Assembly (NCBI GenBank): GCA_963664035.2
Contig: OY760867.2
Span: 930,001-994,000, forward strand
DNA: 64,000 nt
DNA from: G958296245 sp963664035
Lineage (GTDB): Bacteria > Chloroflexota > Dehalococcoidia > Lucifugimonadales > G958296245
Direction: 5' to 3'
In this document: piece after piece, positions 24,781 to 33,849 of the stretch
Position numbering within the stretch: position 1 is the first letter of the stretch
Layout: each line of letters starts with the position of its first letter
Position numbers and translations under genes: made by a program
Notes under the pieces: model-generated
The model's input: the letters and a program-made list of their open reading frames with translations, nothing else
Told to the model about the DNA's origin: nothing
The model's database searches: none

Positions 24781-26520
24781 ATGTCCAACCTGATACCGCC
24801 ATACGGTGGCGAGCTCGTGGACCTGGTGGCGAGCGGCGAGCAGCTCGAAGAGCTGCGCGGCGAGGCCGCGAGGCTCCCGGCGGTTCGAATCTCCGAAAGG
24901 GCGGCCTGCGACCTCGAGCTGATGGCGACGGGGGGCTTTTCGCCCCTTGACCGGTTCATGAGCAGGGAGGACTACCAGTCGGTCGTCGACGACATGCGCC
25001 TGGCGGACGGCACGCTCTTCCCCATACCCGTCACCTTGCCCGTCGACCTTGACGACGCCAAAGCGCTCGGCGACGCTACCGTAGCCCTCAGGGACTCCCA
25101 GAATCACCTGCTCGCCGTCATGGACGTCGAAGACGTCTACGAGTGGGACCGCGACCGGACCGCGCGCAGGGTGCTCGGCTCCGTCGACGTTCGACACCCG
25201 CTGGTCGCCGAGATGCACGGCTGGGGACGCTACAACCTGTCGGGACGCCTCCGCGTGCTGGCACTGCCGCGGCGACACGACTTCCGCGAGCTGCGGTTGA
25301 CGCCGCTCCAGACCCGCCAGGCACTGGCCCGCGCCGGCAGGCCGAACGTCGTCGCCTTCCAGACCCGCAACCCGCTGCACCGCATCCACGAAGAGTTGAC
25401 CAAGCGCGCCGCGGCAAGCGTCGACGGCGTGCTCCTGCTCCATCCCGCGGTCGGCCTGACCAGCCCCGGCGACGTGGACCACTACACCAGGGTACGCACC
25501 TACAGGGCGTTGACCGAGCGGTACTACGAGCGCGACAGGGTGCTGCTGTCACTGCTGCCCCTGGCGATGCGCATGGCCGGGCCGCGTGAGGCCGTCTGGC
25601 ACGCCATCATCAGGCGCAACTACGGCGCGAACCACCTGGTCGTCGGCAGGGACCACGCGGGCCCCGGCAGCGACTCGCAGGGCAACCCCTTCTACGGCCC
25701 CTACGACGCGCAGCAGATGGTCGAAGAGCACGCCGACGAGCTCGGGGTGAAACCCCTCACCTTCGCGGAGCTCGCCTACGTGCCGTCGGAGGACCGCTAC
25801 GAAGAGGTGGACAAGCTCGACCCTGGAGTCGAGACCGTCTCCATATCCGGCACTCAGGTGCGGGAGGACTATCTCGACGCGGGCAGGCCCCTGCCGTCGT
25901 GGTTCACCCGGCCCGAGGTGGCGGACATCCTGGCCGAGACCTACCCGCCGCGACACCGGCAGGGCGTCTGCATATGGTTCACCGGGCTGAGCGGCTCCGG
26001 CAAGTCCACCACAGCGGACGTGCTCTCCACGCTGCTGATGCAGCACGGACGGCAGGTCACCGTGCTGGACGGCGACGTCGTCCGCACGCACCTCTCCAAG
26101 GGCCTCGGCTTCAGCAGGGAGGACCGCGACACCAACATCCTGCGGATCGGGTTCGTCGCCTCGGAGATAGTCAGGCACGGCGGCATCGCCGTCTGCGCCG
26201 CCATAAGCCCATACCGCGCCGCGCGCCAGTCCGTCCGCAACATGGTCGGGGACGGCCGCTTCGTCGAAGTGTTCGTCGACACGCCGCTGGAGGTCTGCGA
26301 GCGGCGCGACTCCAAGGGGATGTACGCGAAGGCCAGGGCCGGCGAGATCGTCGGCTTCACCGGCATCGACGACCCCTACGAGCCTCCGGCAAGCCCCGAG
26401 ATCACGCTGGACACCGTTGCCCAGACAGCCGAGTCGAACGCCTGGAAGATCATCGACCACCTCGCCGCCTCAGGCTTCGTCCACCCCCTGGACGCCCCGC
26501 GAACAGCGCCCAGCCCATAA
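24781..26520 (+). CDS. Bifunctional sulfate adenylyltransferase / adenylylsulfate kinase (PAPS synthase)
   Basis: Activates sulfate to APS and then PAPS, the sulfate donor. 579 residues. The N-terminal ATP-sulfurylase part has FQTRNPLHRIHEELTKRA (QTRNPxH) and LVVGRDHAGPG. From about residue 395 the APS-kinase part begins with Walker A GLSGSGKSTTADVL, then VLDGDVVRTHLSKGLGFSREDRDTN and AISPYRAARQ. Single-protein fusions in this order occur in several bacteria. The ATG at 24781 is preferred over upstream codons because the MSNLIPPYGGEL start is typical of ATP sulfurylases. It heads a run of sulfotransferase genes, so the PAPS is probably for sulfation rather than sulfate reduction. Confidence 0.94.
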   Translation: MSNLIPPYGGELVDLVASGEQLEELRGEAARLPAVRISERAACDLELMATGGFSPLDRFMSREDYQSVVDDMRLADGTLFPIPVTLPVDLDDAKALGDATVALRDSQNHLLAVMDVEDVYEWDRDRTARRVLGSVDVRHPLVAEMHGWGRYNLSGRLRVLALPRRHDFRELRLTPLQTRQALARAGRPNVVAFQTRNPLHRIHEELTKRAAASVDGVLLLHPAVGLTSPGDVDHYTRVRTYRALTERYYERDRVLLSLLPLAMRMAGPREAVWHAIIRRNYGANHLVVGRDHAGPGSDSQGNPFYGPYDAQQMVEEHADELGVKPLTFAELAYVPSEDRYEEVDKLDPGVETVSISGTQVREDYLDAGRPLPSWFTRPEVADILAETYPPRHRQGVCIWFTGLSGSGKSTTADVLSTLLMQHGRQVTVLDGDVVRTHLSKGLGFSREDRDTNILRIGFVASEIVRHGGIAVCAAISPYRAARQSVRNMVGDGRFVEVFVDTPLEVCERRDSKGMYAKARAGEIVGFTGIDDPYEPPASPEITLDTVAQTAESNAWKIIDHLAASGFVHPLDAPRTAPSP

Positions 26521-26561
26521 TTCCGAATGCGCTTCCACCTTTCGCGTGCCGGCGGTAACCG

Positions 26562-28073
26562 ATGACGCCGACACCCAACGGCAGCGATAGCGGCAAGCTC
26601 GTAAAGAGCCTGACTACACTCACAAGTTCGGCTTGGAGTCATCTCCCCCTCGTCCTGTTCGTCATAGCTATCGCGCTGGCGTCGTTCGGCTATGGCGCAC
26701 TGGCCGGCAAGTACCGGCTGTTCCCCTACAACGTCATCGCCGACGGCTACAAGACCGGAAGGCACCTGTTCGACAGAGGCACAGACAGGGATACCGAGAG
26801 GGGTTTATTCTTGGAGTTCGCCGACATACCTCGGCGCGATGTGTCGCGTTCCCGAATCGAATTTGTGGCGGGAGACGGCCTTCACGATTCGGTGCTTTGG
26901 TACGGCGGGCGCTTCCAGTTCCTCGATCTGTGCCCTGACGCCGGTTGCTTAGCGGTAGAGTACACGGCCACTGGCGAAGTCGCCCACGTATGGCCGTACC
27001 GTCCATACGAGTTGGAGGCGGCCGCTGTTGGAGATGAGGAGTACCCCTACGAACTCGCCGTCGACTACTCATTCGTCAGGGACGCCTATCCGTTCGGCAT
27101 AGAGCGGTACCCGAACGGCCACCTATTGGTGATATTCCAAAATGGGAACGCCCATCCTGTTGGCGGTGGCGTGGCTAGGGTTGATCGCGACGGGCATCCG
27201 GTCTGGTTCAGAAGAGACTACAGTCACCATTGGCCGCAGCTACTTGACGACGGCACGGCCCTCGTGCCGGGCACCCGGATCGGCGACGAGTCAATAGCCT
27301 TCAAACGCCCCAATGGTGAAATGACCACTATTCGTTGCGACTCGGACAACCCCTATCTCGATACGGTCAATGTCGTAGACGGAGACGGCCAACTCCTGAA
27401 GCGCATAGACTTGGTGGACGCCCTGGTGAGCTCGAAGTTCGCATCCGTCCTCCTCTCCACCCTGTCTGCTTGTGACCCGCTTCATCTCAACTTCATTCAC
27501 CAGCTTGGAGAGGACGCGGGCGGCGCCCACGGCATCGCGCCAGGCGACTTGGTGGTGTCTTTTCGAAGTCTGAGTGCCTTCGCTATACTCGACCCAGAAT
27601 CGGGACGCATCAAGCGTCTCGTCAGAGGGAGCTTCTCACAGCAGCATAGCGTTCAGCACCTAAGGGGCTCCACCTTCCTCATGCTCGACAATCATGGCTA
27701 TGGTGATGTTGAAGGCCCATCGCGGCTTTTGATGGTCGACATTTCCGGCCTGCACAGCCCCTCATTTGTCAACATCTCCGACGGACGGGAGACCACGATC
27801 TTTCCCAATGACAGTACCCCGGAAGCCCTTCGGAGCCTCTTCACCCGGTGGAAAGGCAATGTCGACATTTCCAATGACCGCGAGCGGGCCATTGTCGCAT
27901 TCACCGACGACGGTGTAGCGGTGGAAGTTCGGCTCTCCGACGGCGAGGTGCTGAACGTTTTCACTTCCCTGCACGACGTGTCTGGCTTCGATCAGTTCGC
28001 CGAAGAGCGTGCGACGAAGGCAGGCAGATTCGAGATACAGGGTATAAACTACGTTGAGACCCTGGGGGAGTAG
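26562..28073 (+). CDS. Membrane-anchored arylsulfotransferase-like beta-propeller protein
   Basis: 503 residues. One transmembrane helix at about 27-47 (LPLVLFVIAIALASFGYGAL) would anchor it with the propeller outside. The large domain matches the arylsulfotransferase family: PNGHLLVIFQNG, DPLHLNFIHQLGEDAGG, GDLVVSFRSLSAFAILDPESGRI, FSQQHSVQHLRGSTFLMLDNHG, with conserved His and Arg in the expected places. Biochemical activity is inferred. GC and codon use are a little lower than in the gene before, hinting at separate origin. Confidence 0.75.
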   Translation: MTPTPNGSDSGKLVKSLTTLTSSAWSHLPLVLFVIAIALASFGYGALAGKYRLFPYNVIADGYKTGRHLFDRGTDRDTERGLFLEFADIPRRDVSRSRIEFVAGDGLHDSVLWYGGRFQFLDLCPDAGCLAVEYTATGEVAHVWPYRPYELEAAAVGDEEYPYELAVDYSFVRDAYPFGIERYPNGHLLVIFQNGNAHPVGGGVARVDRDGHPVWFRRDYSHHWPQLLDDGTALVPGTRIGDESIAFKRPNGEMTTIRCDSDNPYLDTVNVVDGDGQLLKRIDLVDALVSSKFASVLLSTLSACDPLHLNFIHQLGEDAGGAHGIAPGDLVVSFRSLSAFAILDPESGRIKRLVRGSFSQQHSVQHLRGSTFLMLDNHGYGDVEGPSRLLMVDISGLHSPSFVNISDGRETTIFPNDSTPEALRSLFTRWKGNVDISNDRERAIVAFTDDGVAVEVRLSDGEVLNVFTSLHDVSGFDQFAEERATKAGRFEIQGINYVETLGE

Positions 28074-28078
28074 ATGAG

Positions 28079-28297
28079 ATGAGCGTTGAACTGCCTGCCG
28101 TAATGATCGCGTCGAACGCCGGGCCGCCGGTGGACGTCGTACACGCCTACATCGGTCCCGGGTCCGGCATTGGCGCGGTCGGCGCGCTGGCCGCCATCGT
28201 CGCCACCGGCGTCCTGATGGTAATCGGCTTCTTCTGGTACCCCGTGAAGCGAATACTCCGGAGCCGGAGGAAGAACGGCAAGAAGCTGGCCGGGTGA
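28079..28297 (+). CDS. Small membrane protein with YIGPGSG motif
   Basis: 72 residues: VVHAYIGPGSGIGAVGALAAIVATGVLMVIGFFWYPVKRILRSRRKNGKK. One long hydrophobic helix is followed by a positive tail, so it is an inner-membrane protein with a cytoplasmic C-terminus. Proteins with a YIGPG motif of this size often accompany surface-glycan or sulfotransferase genes. Function unknown. It starts 5 bases after the previous stop and overlaps the next gene by 4. Confidence 0.75.
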   Translation: MSVELPAVMIASNAGPPVDVVHAYIGPGSGIGAVGALAAIVATGVLMVIGFFWYPVKRILRSRRKNGKKLAG

Positions 28298-28701
28298 CGG
28301 TCCTCGCGTCCGCCCTGGCGGTGGCCGTCTTCGCCGCCGCGCTGAGGCTGTCGGGGCTGCTCCCCGCCGTCCTCGACGCCGCGGGCATCGCGAGACGGGC
28401 GGCGAGCGTCATCGCCGATTCGACCCTCGACGACCTGCAGAAGGAGAAGCTCGTGCAACGCCACGCGCTGCTCCTCCTCCGGCGCTCCCTGCTGATCACC
28501 CTTCGCGCCGCCGCCGTATTCGGCTCTCCCGTCCTGCTGCTGGCGGCCATGCACCTGCTGGACCTCGCCGACTTCCGGGACGTGACCGCGCTCCTGCTCG
28601 GATGGGAGGCCGTCGCCCTCACCACCGCCGCCTTCCTGGCCGCGTGGGCGGTCTGGCGGGCGTATCGACGCTGGCGACCGCGCCGGGACCCACGACCGTG
28701 A
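28294..28701 (+). CDS. Small integral membrane protein, unknown function
   Basis: 135 residues with three hydrophobic segments (about 2-25, 66-88 and 97-120) and a charged linker (LDDLQKEKLVQRHALLLLRR) between. The start is a GTG overlapping the preceding gene by 4 bases, and its stop overlaps the sulfotransferase start, so it is locked into the operon. I do not recognise the family. Confidence 0.7.
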   Translation: MTVLASALAVAVFAAALRLSGLLPAVLDAAGIARRAASVIADSTLDDLQKEKLVQRHALLLLRRSLLITLRAAAVFGSPVLLLAAMHLLDLADFRDVTALLLGWEAVALTTAAFLAAWAVWRAYRRWRPRRDPRP

Positions 28702-29780
28702 GCGAGCGGAATAGCTACTCCAAGCTCGACCGCGTCCTGCATCGCATCGCCTTCTCCACCGTCGAGATGCAGAAGGCGCTGGCCGACATCGAGGACCGAC
28801 TCTACGCCTCCCGCTTCTCCCGCCTCGAGGTCGACAGGCCCCTCTTCATCACCTCGCTGCCGCGCGCGGGCACGACCCTGCTGCTGGAGGTGGTGGCCTC
28901 ACTGGACGACTTCGCGTCCCATACCTACAGGGACATGCCGTTCCTGCTCACGCCCATGCTCTGGCACTCCATCTCGCGACCCTTCCAGAGGCCCGGCGCG
29001 GTCGTCGAGCGGGCGCACGGAGACGGCATGACCGTCGGCTACGACAGCCCGGAGGCCTTCGAGGAGCTGCTCTGGCGCGCCTTCTGGCCCGAAAAGTACC
29101 TGCGCGACCGCATAGAGCCCTGGCGGGCGGACGACCTCGACGCCTACGGCGAGTTCGAGCAGTTCATGATGGCCCACGTCCGCAAGCTGTTGGCTCTCCG
29201 CGCCGGCTCGCGCCCAGCCCGGTACGTCTCCAAGAACAACGCCAACATAGCCCGCATCCCGAAGCTCAGGCGGCTCCTCCCCGACGCCGTCATACTTGTC
29301 CCCTTCCGCAACCCCGTCGACCACGCCGCCTCCATGCTGCGCCAGCACCTGCGGTTCCTCGATATCCACGCCAACGACGACTTCGCCCGGCGATACATGG
29401 AGTACACGGGCCATTTCGACTTCGGGGCCAACTTCAAGCCCATAGACTTCGGCTCATGGCTGGACCGCGGCGACCCGGGCCCCGCCGACGGCGCCAACTT
29501 CTGGCTCAGGTACTGGTGCGCCGCGTTCGAGCACATCCTCACCAACTCCTCCGGGGACGTCGCGCTCCTGGGCTACGACGACTGCTGCTTGAACCCCGAC
29601 GCGGCGCTGCGCAAGCTCGCCGCCAGCATCGGCCTCGACAGCCCCGAAGCCCTCGCCGCGCGCGCCCCGCGCCTCCGCCCCTCCACCAGCTACGACCCCG
29701 ACGAACTGGGGCTGGACGTCTCGCTGCTCTCCACCGCCCGCGACATCCACCAAGAGCTCCTGGCCCGCTCCATCAGGTAG
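28698..29780 (+). CDS. PAPS-dependent sulfotransferase
   Basis: 360 residues. The 5'-phosphosulfate-binding loop is LFITSLPRAGTTLLLEVV and the 3'-phosphate-binding segment is VILVPFRNPVDHAASML, both standard in the sulfotransferase fold. It transfers sulfate from PAPS to a hydroxyl group, perhaps on a glycan or lipid. The GTG at 28698 overlaps the upstream stop; the longer frame is a shadow. The donor PAPS can be supplied by the first gene of the same operon. Confidence 0.88.
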   Translation: MSERNSYSKLDRVLHRIAFSTVEMQKALADIEDRLYASRFSRLEVDRPLFITSLPRAGTTLLLEVVASLDDFASHTYRDMPFLLTPMLWHSISRPFQRPGAVVERAHGDGMTVGYDSPEAFEELLWRAFWPEKYLRDRIEPWRADDLDAYGEFEQFMMAHVRKLLALRAGSRPARYVSKNNANIARIPKLRRLLPDAVILVPFRNPVDHAASMLRQHLRFLDIHANDDFARRYMEYTGHFDFGANFKPIDFGSWLDRGDPGPADGANFWLRYWCAAFEHILTNSSGDVALLGYDDCCLNPDAALRKLAASIGLDSPEALAARAPRLRPSTSYDPDELGLDVSLLSTARDIHQELLARSIR

Positions 29781-29969
29781 CCCGACCTTCTTGAGGCACG
29801 TCTTCAGTGTAGGCGGTGGGCGCGCCGAGCGCTATCCCCTAGAAGGACAGCACGGATGTGGTGACCCTGAGGGGAGTACGCGGATGTAATCCCCGGAGGC
29901 TTGTCATGTGTGCGGGATTGGTGGAGACCGGGCGTCGTCCTTTCATCGAGCGGAGGTCTACCTTTCACA

Positions 29970-30024
29970 CTGCCGTATACTTATGTTGCAAACTGCCGAT
30001 ACCTAAAGTTACAATCAGCCGATG
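29970..30024. repeat. Three 23-bp direct repeats over the DUF4143 gene start
   Basis: CTGCCGTAT (29970), CTGCCGATA (29993) and CAGCCGATG (30016) begin units spaced exactly 23 bases, and the first two also share TTGCAA/TTACAA ends. The last unit covers the ATG at 30022. A TTGCAA...TACAAT promoter can be drawn across them (29986-30015). They look like an autoregulatory operator or a small tandem duplication. Confidence 0.5.
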
Positions 30025-31326
30025 ACCGAGAACACGCTCTACACCCGTTTCGCAGAGCGGCGTCTGACCGAAGCTCTGGAGGACTCGCCGGTTGCGTTGA
30101 TTCACGGCCCGCGCCAATGCGGCAAGACCACTCTCGCCCTGATGGCCTGCGCGCCCGAGCGCCTGACTTCGGGAGGCCGCCCCTTCCGTGCTCCGCCCTC
30201 CGGCTCTCCAAGCCATGCGTACGTCACCTTCGACGATGCGGTAACGAGGGAGAGCGCCGAGGCTGATCCGATGGGCTTTGTCGCCGACCTCCCCGAGCGG
30301 GTAATCATGGATGAGGTGCAGCGGGTTCCCGGGCTCTTTGCGGCGCTGAAGTTGGAGGTGGATCGCCGTCGGGCGGCGGGCAGATTCCTCCTGACGGGTT
30401 CGAGCAACGTGCTCCTAGTCCCTGCGCTGTCGGACTCGCTGGCGGGGCGCATGGAGACGGTGCGGCTGCATCCGTTGGCGCAGTGCGAACTCCGGGGCTC
30501 CTCGACATCGCCCGGCTTCCTCGACGTCCTGTTTGGATGCAGGTTTGAGGTGCGACGGACGGACAGGCTGGGACGCGACCTCGGCGAGCGGATCGCATCG
30601 GGGGGATATCCGGCCGCTCTGACGCGGCCCCCCGGCCGTCGGCGAGCCAACTGGTACCGCAACTACCTTGATGCCCAGGTGCTCCGAGACGTACGCGATC
30701 TCGCCCGAATCCGCTCCCTCGACGTGTTGCCGAGGCTGATGTCGCTTGCCGCCGCCAATACGGCAACACTGTTCAACCTCTCAGACCTCGCTGCGCCCTT
30801 TGAGCTCAGCCGCCCCACGATCCGCGAATACGTCACGCTGCTGGAGCGGGTGTTCCTGCTGGAGGAGTTACCGTCCTGGCACAGCAACCGCTTGAGCCGC
30901 CTTGTGAAGAGACCTAAGCTCCATATAGGCGACACTGGTCTGGCCTGCGCGCTGCTCGGAGTGGACGCCGACGGGCTTTGGGCAGACCGGACATTGCTGG
31001 GGCGGTTGTTGGAGACGTTCGTGTACTTGGAGCTCCAGCGACAGGCCAGCTGGCACGACGCTCCCATGTCGTTCTTCCACTTCCGTGACAGGGACGGCGT
31101 CGAGGTGGACATCGTCATAGAGCGTGGCGCTCAAGCCCTTGCGGGCGTGGAAGTCAAGGCCGGAGCTACGGTCACGGCATCGGACTTTCGAGGGCTGCGG
31201 AAACTCAGGGATGCCGCGGGCGACCGGTTCGCGGGGGGCGTTGTGCTCTACGACGGCGAGACGAGCGCCGGCTTCGGAGACCGGCTCCATGCGGTGCCCC
31301 TCCGGTCTCTCTGGGAGACGCCGTGA
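30022..31326 (+). CDS. AAA ATPase with DUF4143 domain
   Basis: 434 residues. Walker A is IHGPRQCGKTTLAL (residues 28-41), Walker B VIMDEVQRVPGLF, sensor-like FLLTGSSN, then the C-terminal DUF4143 part with HIGDTGLACALLG, FETFVYLELQRQ and the PD-(D/E)xK-like VEVDIVIERGAQALAGVEVKAG. This family is widespread in accessory DNA and often associated with toxin or mobile genes, but its function is not established. Gene is intact. Confidence 0.9.
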   Translation: MTENTLYTRFAERRLTEALEDSPVALIHGPRQCGKTTLALMACAPERLTSGGRPFRAPPSGSPSHAYVTFDDAVTRESAEADPMGFVADLPERVIMDEVQRVPGLFAALKLEVDRRRAAGRFLLTGSSNVLLVPALSDSLAGRMETVRLHPLAQCELRGSSTSPGFLDVLFGCRFEVRRTDRLGRDLGERIASGGYPAALTRPPGRRRANWYRNYLDAQVLRDVRDLARIRSLDVLPRLMSLAAANTATLFNLSDLAAPFELSRPTIREYVTLLERVFLLEELPSWHSNRLSRLVKRPKLHIGDTGLACALLGVDADGLWADRTLLGRLLETFVYLELQRQASWHDAPMSFFHFRDRDGVEVDIVIERGAQALAGVEVKAGATVTASDFRGLRKLRDAAGDRFAGGVVLYDGETSAGFGDRLHAVPLRSLWETP

Positions 31327-31428
31327 GCATAAGTCCCGGCGACTCTTCTGCTTGGAAGTCTAACTGCAAGAGTCCCAAGCGTAAGGCTAGTGCTCCAACA
31401 TTGTTGAAATGATGGCTAACCTTGAATC

Positions 31429-31476
31429 CCCTCCCCCATTTTGGGCCCATTTTGGGGGAGGGTTAGGGTGGGGGCA
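31429..31476. repeat. CCCTCCCCCA / TGGGGGAGGG hairpin repeat
   Basis: A perfect 10-bp inverted repeat (31429-31438 and 31453-31462) enclosing a second small palindrome, followed by GGGTTAGGGTGGGGG. It has the form of a dispersed intergenic repeat. It may fold as a transcript-end hairpin after the DUF4143 gene, but there is no U-tract. Confidence 0.55.
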
Positions 31477-31516
31477 CAGCTGCCTCGCGCAGTATGCTCT
31501 CCACCATTCATTGCTA

Positions 31517-32634
31517 GTACCTGCTATCATAAGTCAGCGTAACGTTGTTTGAGGGTGGTAGGTCTGACAACGGTCTTGGTCCATTCAAAGGGGATAGGGT
31601 TCCTGTTGCGGGCAGCAGTAAAGCGGTCTATGGCCTCGCGGACCTGCTTGGGGTCCGTGGCACTGAGGTGTCGCAGCACAGCCTGTGTCAGGATGCTGAA
31701 CCAGACCTCGATCTGGTTCAGCCAGGAAGCATGTGTGGGTGTGTAGTGGAAATGGACCAGGGGATGGCGTGCAAGCCAACGGTCATTCTTGGGCTTATGG
31801 GTGACGAAATTGTCCAGCACCACGTGAAGCTCGGTATCGGGATAGTGGTCCACAATACGGTTCATGAAGTCCAGGAACTCGCGTCGCCGCTTGCGGCTAT
31901 AGTGGGCCACGTTGACCCTGCCGGTATGCACCTCAAGAGCAGCGAAGAGGGTGGTAGTCCCGTGTCGCTTGTACTCATGAGAGTGTCCCCTCACCGCCTC
32001 TCCGTTGGGAAGGCGCAGCCACCCCTGCGCTCGTTCCAAGGCCTGAATGGAAGGCTTCTCGTCGACGCTGATCACCATCGCGTTCTCAGGCGGGTCCAGG
32101 TAGAGTCCCACTATGTCCGCCGCCTTTTGGGCAAACTGCGGATCGGTGCTCACGCACCGGCTGCGACGCCGCTGAAGGTGGATGCCGTGCTTGCGAAGCA
32201 CACGCCAGACGTGGATCGCCGAGACGTCACCAAGGGCCTTGGCCAACAGCTTGCCCGTCCATGTCGTGTACCCGTCCGGAGCAGGCTCGTCCAACTGGGC
32301 CAGGATGCGCCGCTCGGTCTCCTCGCCGTATACCCGGGGCTTGCCCGACCGGGGAGCGTCTGCCAGACCGCTCAATCCCTGCTTGGCGAACCGGGTGCGC
32401 CATTTGCTCACCGTAGCCGCACGCGTATGCAACTCAGATGCGATCTCCTTCGTCGTGCTTCCCGCCGCCGCTGCCAGGACGATACGGGCTCGTTGCACAA
32501 TGCGCTGCTCCGTCGTGGTTCCTCGCACCCATCTCTCCAGGGTCGTTCGATCGTCCTCAGTCAACTCAATTCGTGTCGCTACTCCAGCCATGCCGAGAGA
32601 ATACATCATGACGCCGTATATTGATAGTAGGTAC
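31517..32634 (-). mobile_element. IS630-family insertion sequence, complete
   Basis: The 1118-bp element starts GTACCTGCTATCAT and ends in the inverted TTGATAGTAGGTAC. It is flanked on both sides by TA (31515-31516 and 32635-32636), the target duplication expected for IS630/Tc1-type elements. It contains one transposase gene. Ends are imperfect inverted repeats of about 25 bp. Confidence 0.92.
31527..32609 (-). CDS. IS630-family transposase
   Basis: 360 residues, intact. It has an N-terminal helix-turn-helix (STTKEIASELHTRAATVSKWRTRF), an Arg-rich linker, and a DDE catalytic core with VISVDEKPSIQA (first Asp), HVVLDNFVTHK (second Asp) and HASWLNQIEVWFSIL (Glu). The start may be ATG 32609 or ATG 32591 (MAGVATRIEL). 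The large plus-strand open frame opposite it is a shadow. Confidence 0.95.
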   Translation of the reverse strand: MMYSLGMAGVATRIELTEDDRTTLERWVRGTTTEQRIVQRARIVLAAAAGSTTKEIASELHTRAATVSKWRTRFAKQGLSGLADAPRSGKPRVYGEETERRILAQLDEPAPDGYTTWTGKLLAKALGDVSAIHVWRVLRKHGIHLQRRRSRCVSTDPQFAQKAADIVGLYLDPPENAMVISVDEKPSIQALERAQGWLRLPNGEAVRGHSHEYKRHGTTTLFAALEVHTGRVNVAHYSRKRRREFLDFMNRIVDHYPDTELHVVLDNFVTHKPKNDRWLARHPLVHFHYTPTHASWLNQIEVWFSILTQAVLRHLSATDPKQVREAIDRFTAARNRNPIPFEWTKTVVRPTTLKQRYADL

Positions 32635-32791
32635 TAGGTTGTCGGCCTACTAGAACAGCCAGCGGTTCACCTGGTGACTCGCTCGTCGCTGCCACCCGAC
32701 GTTTGGGTAGGCGACCTCCAGCACGGTCTGTACGACCAAGACTACCGTCGACGACGTAGCCACCGCGAACCCTCATGGACTGGGCGATGCG

Positions 32792-33667
32792 TCACACCCT
32801 CTCCGCCACCTCTATCGGCAACCCGTCCGGGTCCACGCACGTGAAACCCCGCACCGCGAACGGCAGCCCGGAGGCTCTCGTCGCTATCTCCCCCGGGGCC
32901 ACTCCCTCCGCTGCCAGCAGGCTTCGGGCTTCGTCCGCGTCGTCCGTCCAGAAGCCCAACATGGTGATGATCCCCGCCCCGAGCTGCTTGTCCCTGTACG
33001 CCTCGCTCAGGTTGAACTCCAGGTCCGCCAGGCCCACCATCAGCACCGTCTGGTCCGTCCCGTCGACGTCGCGCTGGCCGTACTCCTCCAGGCCGAGCTT
33101 GTCGACGTAGAAGCTCATGGTAGCGGCCGGGTCCCTTACGTAGATGCTCAGGTGGTCGAAGCCCCGCATCAGCCCGCCGTCGCTCGCCTCCGAGGCCAGC
33201 CCCCGCTTCTCCCTTCTCCTGCGCTGCATCTTCTCGCCGGGTTCTATCACCTCGGCAATCTGTACCACGAAGCCGCTCGGGTCCACGAAGTCCAATAGCG
33301 CCCGCTGCAAGTACGTATGGCCCAGGGCCATCGCCTCGGGGCCGTGCTTCAACGTCCTCGGCTCCGCCTTCCCCTTCAGCGCCGCGTATGCCGCGTATAT
33401 GTCGTCGACGTACAGCGCGAAGTGGTTCACCGACCCCGGCACCTCCGCCCAGTCCCTCTCCTCGCCCGTCGGCAGCCTGCCCACGACTGCACCGGGGTCC
33501 CCGACGCACTCCAGCACCGACTCGCCCACCACGAACGCCGCCGACCTCGCGCCGCCTCGACCCTCCGACGCCCCCCACTCCGTCAGCCCCATAGCGCCCC
33601 CATAGAACGCCCGACAAGCATCCAGGTCGCGCACCCGCATCTCGATACGTCCAATTCCGGTCAGCAT
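32792..33667 (-). CDS. Two-domain VOC (glyoxalase/dioxygenase) family protein
   Basis: 291 residues with two vicinal-oxygen-chelate modules. The first is GIGRIEMRVRDLDACRAFYGGAMGLTE to FVDPSGFVVQIAE, the second is GFDHLSIYVRDPAATMSFYVDKLGLEEYG to CVDPDGLPIEVAE. Likely a metal-dependent ring-cleavage, isomerase or lyase enzyme; substrate unknown. It follows the IS630 copy after a 157-base non-coding gap. Confidence 0.88.
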   Translation of the reverse strand: MLTGIGRIEMRVRDLDACRAFYGGAMGLTEWGASEGRGGARSAAFVVGESVLECVGDPGAVVGRLPTGEERDWAEVPGSVNHFALYVDDIYAAYAALKGKAEPRTLKHGPEAMALGHTYLQRALLDFVDPSGFVVQIAEVIEPGEKMQRRRREKRGLASEASDGGLMRGFDHLSIYVRDPAATMSFYVDKLGLEEYGQRDVDGTDQTVLMVGLADLEFNLSEAYRDKQLGAGIITMLGFWTDDADEARSLLAAEGVAPGEIATRASGLPFAVRGFTCVDPDGLPIEVAERV

Positions 33668-33849
33668 GATGCCCTTCCTACCTAGAAAGCCAGAGTCTAC
33701 AAGATGGTCTCAAGGGGAAAGCCACAGGACGCGAACGCTAACAGGCCGCTGAAACAGGGCGTATCAAGAGGTGAGCCACCTTCCTGAGGAGGAGCCGCTT
33801 CTGCCCCAGGATAGCAGTAGTCTTGCTCTCTCGCTCTCAACGCAGCGGC

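Noticed and set aside
29781..29969. Possible short ORFs after the sulfotransferase
   Set aside because: Frames are short with no ribosome-binding site or family resemblance; treated as non-coding.
29970..30024. Short repeats as a CRISPR-like array
   Set aside because: Only three partial units of 9-23 bases and no cas genes; operator-like instead.
31545..32624. 359-residue open frame on the plus strand within IS630
   Set aside because: Antisense to an intact DDE transposase and without motifs of its own.
32637..32791. Possible short gene between IS630 and the VOC gene
   Set aside because: No frame with a start signal and recognisable protein; I see nothing in it.
33668..33849. Possible tRNA or IS end in the gap after the VOC gene
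   Set aside because: No cloverleaf or T-loop motif, and no paired inverted repeats or flanking duplication; nothing supported.
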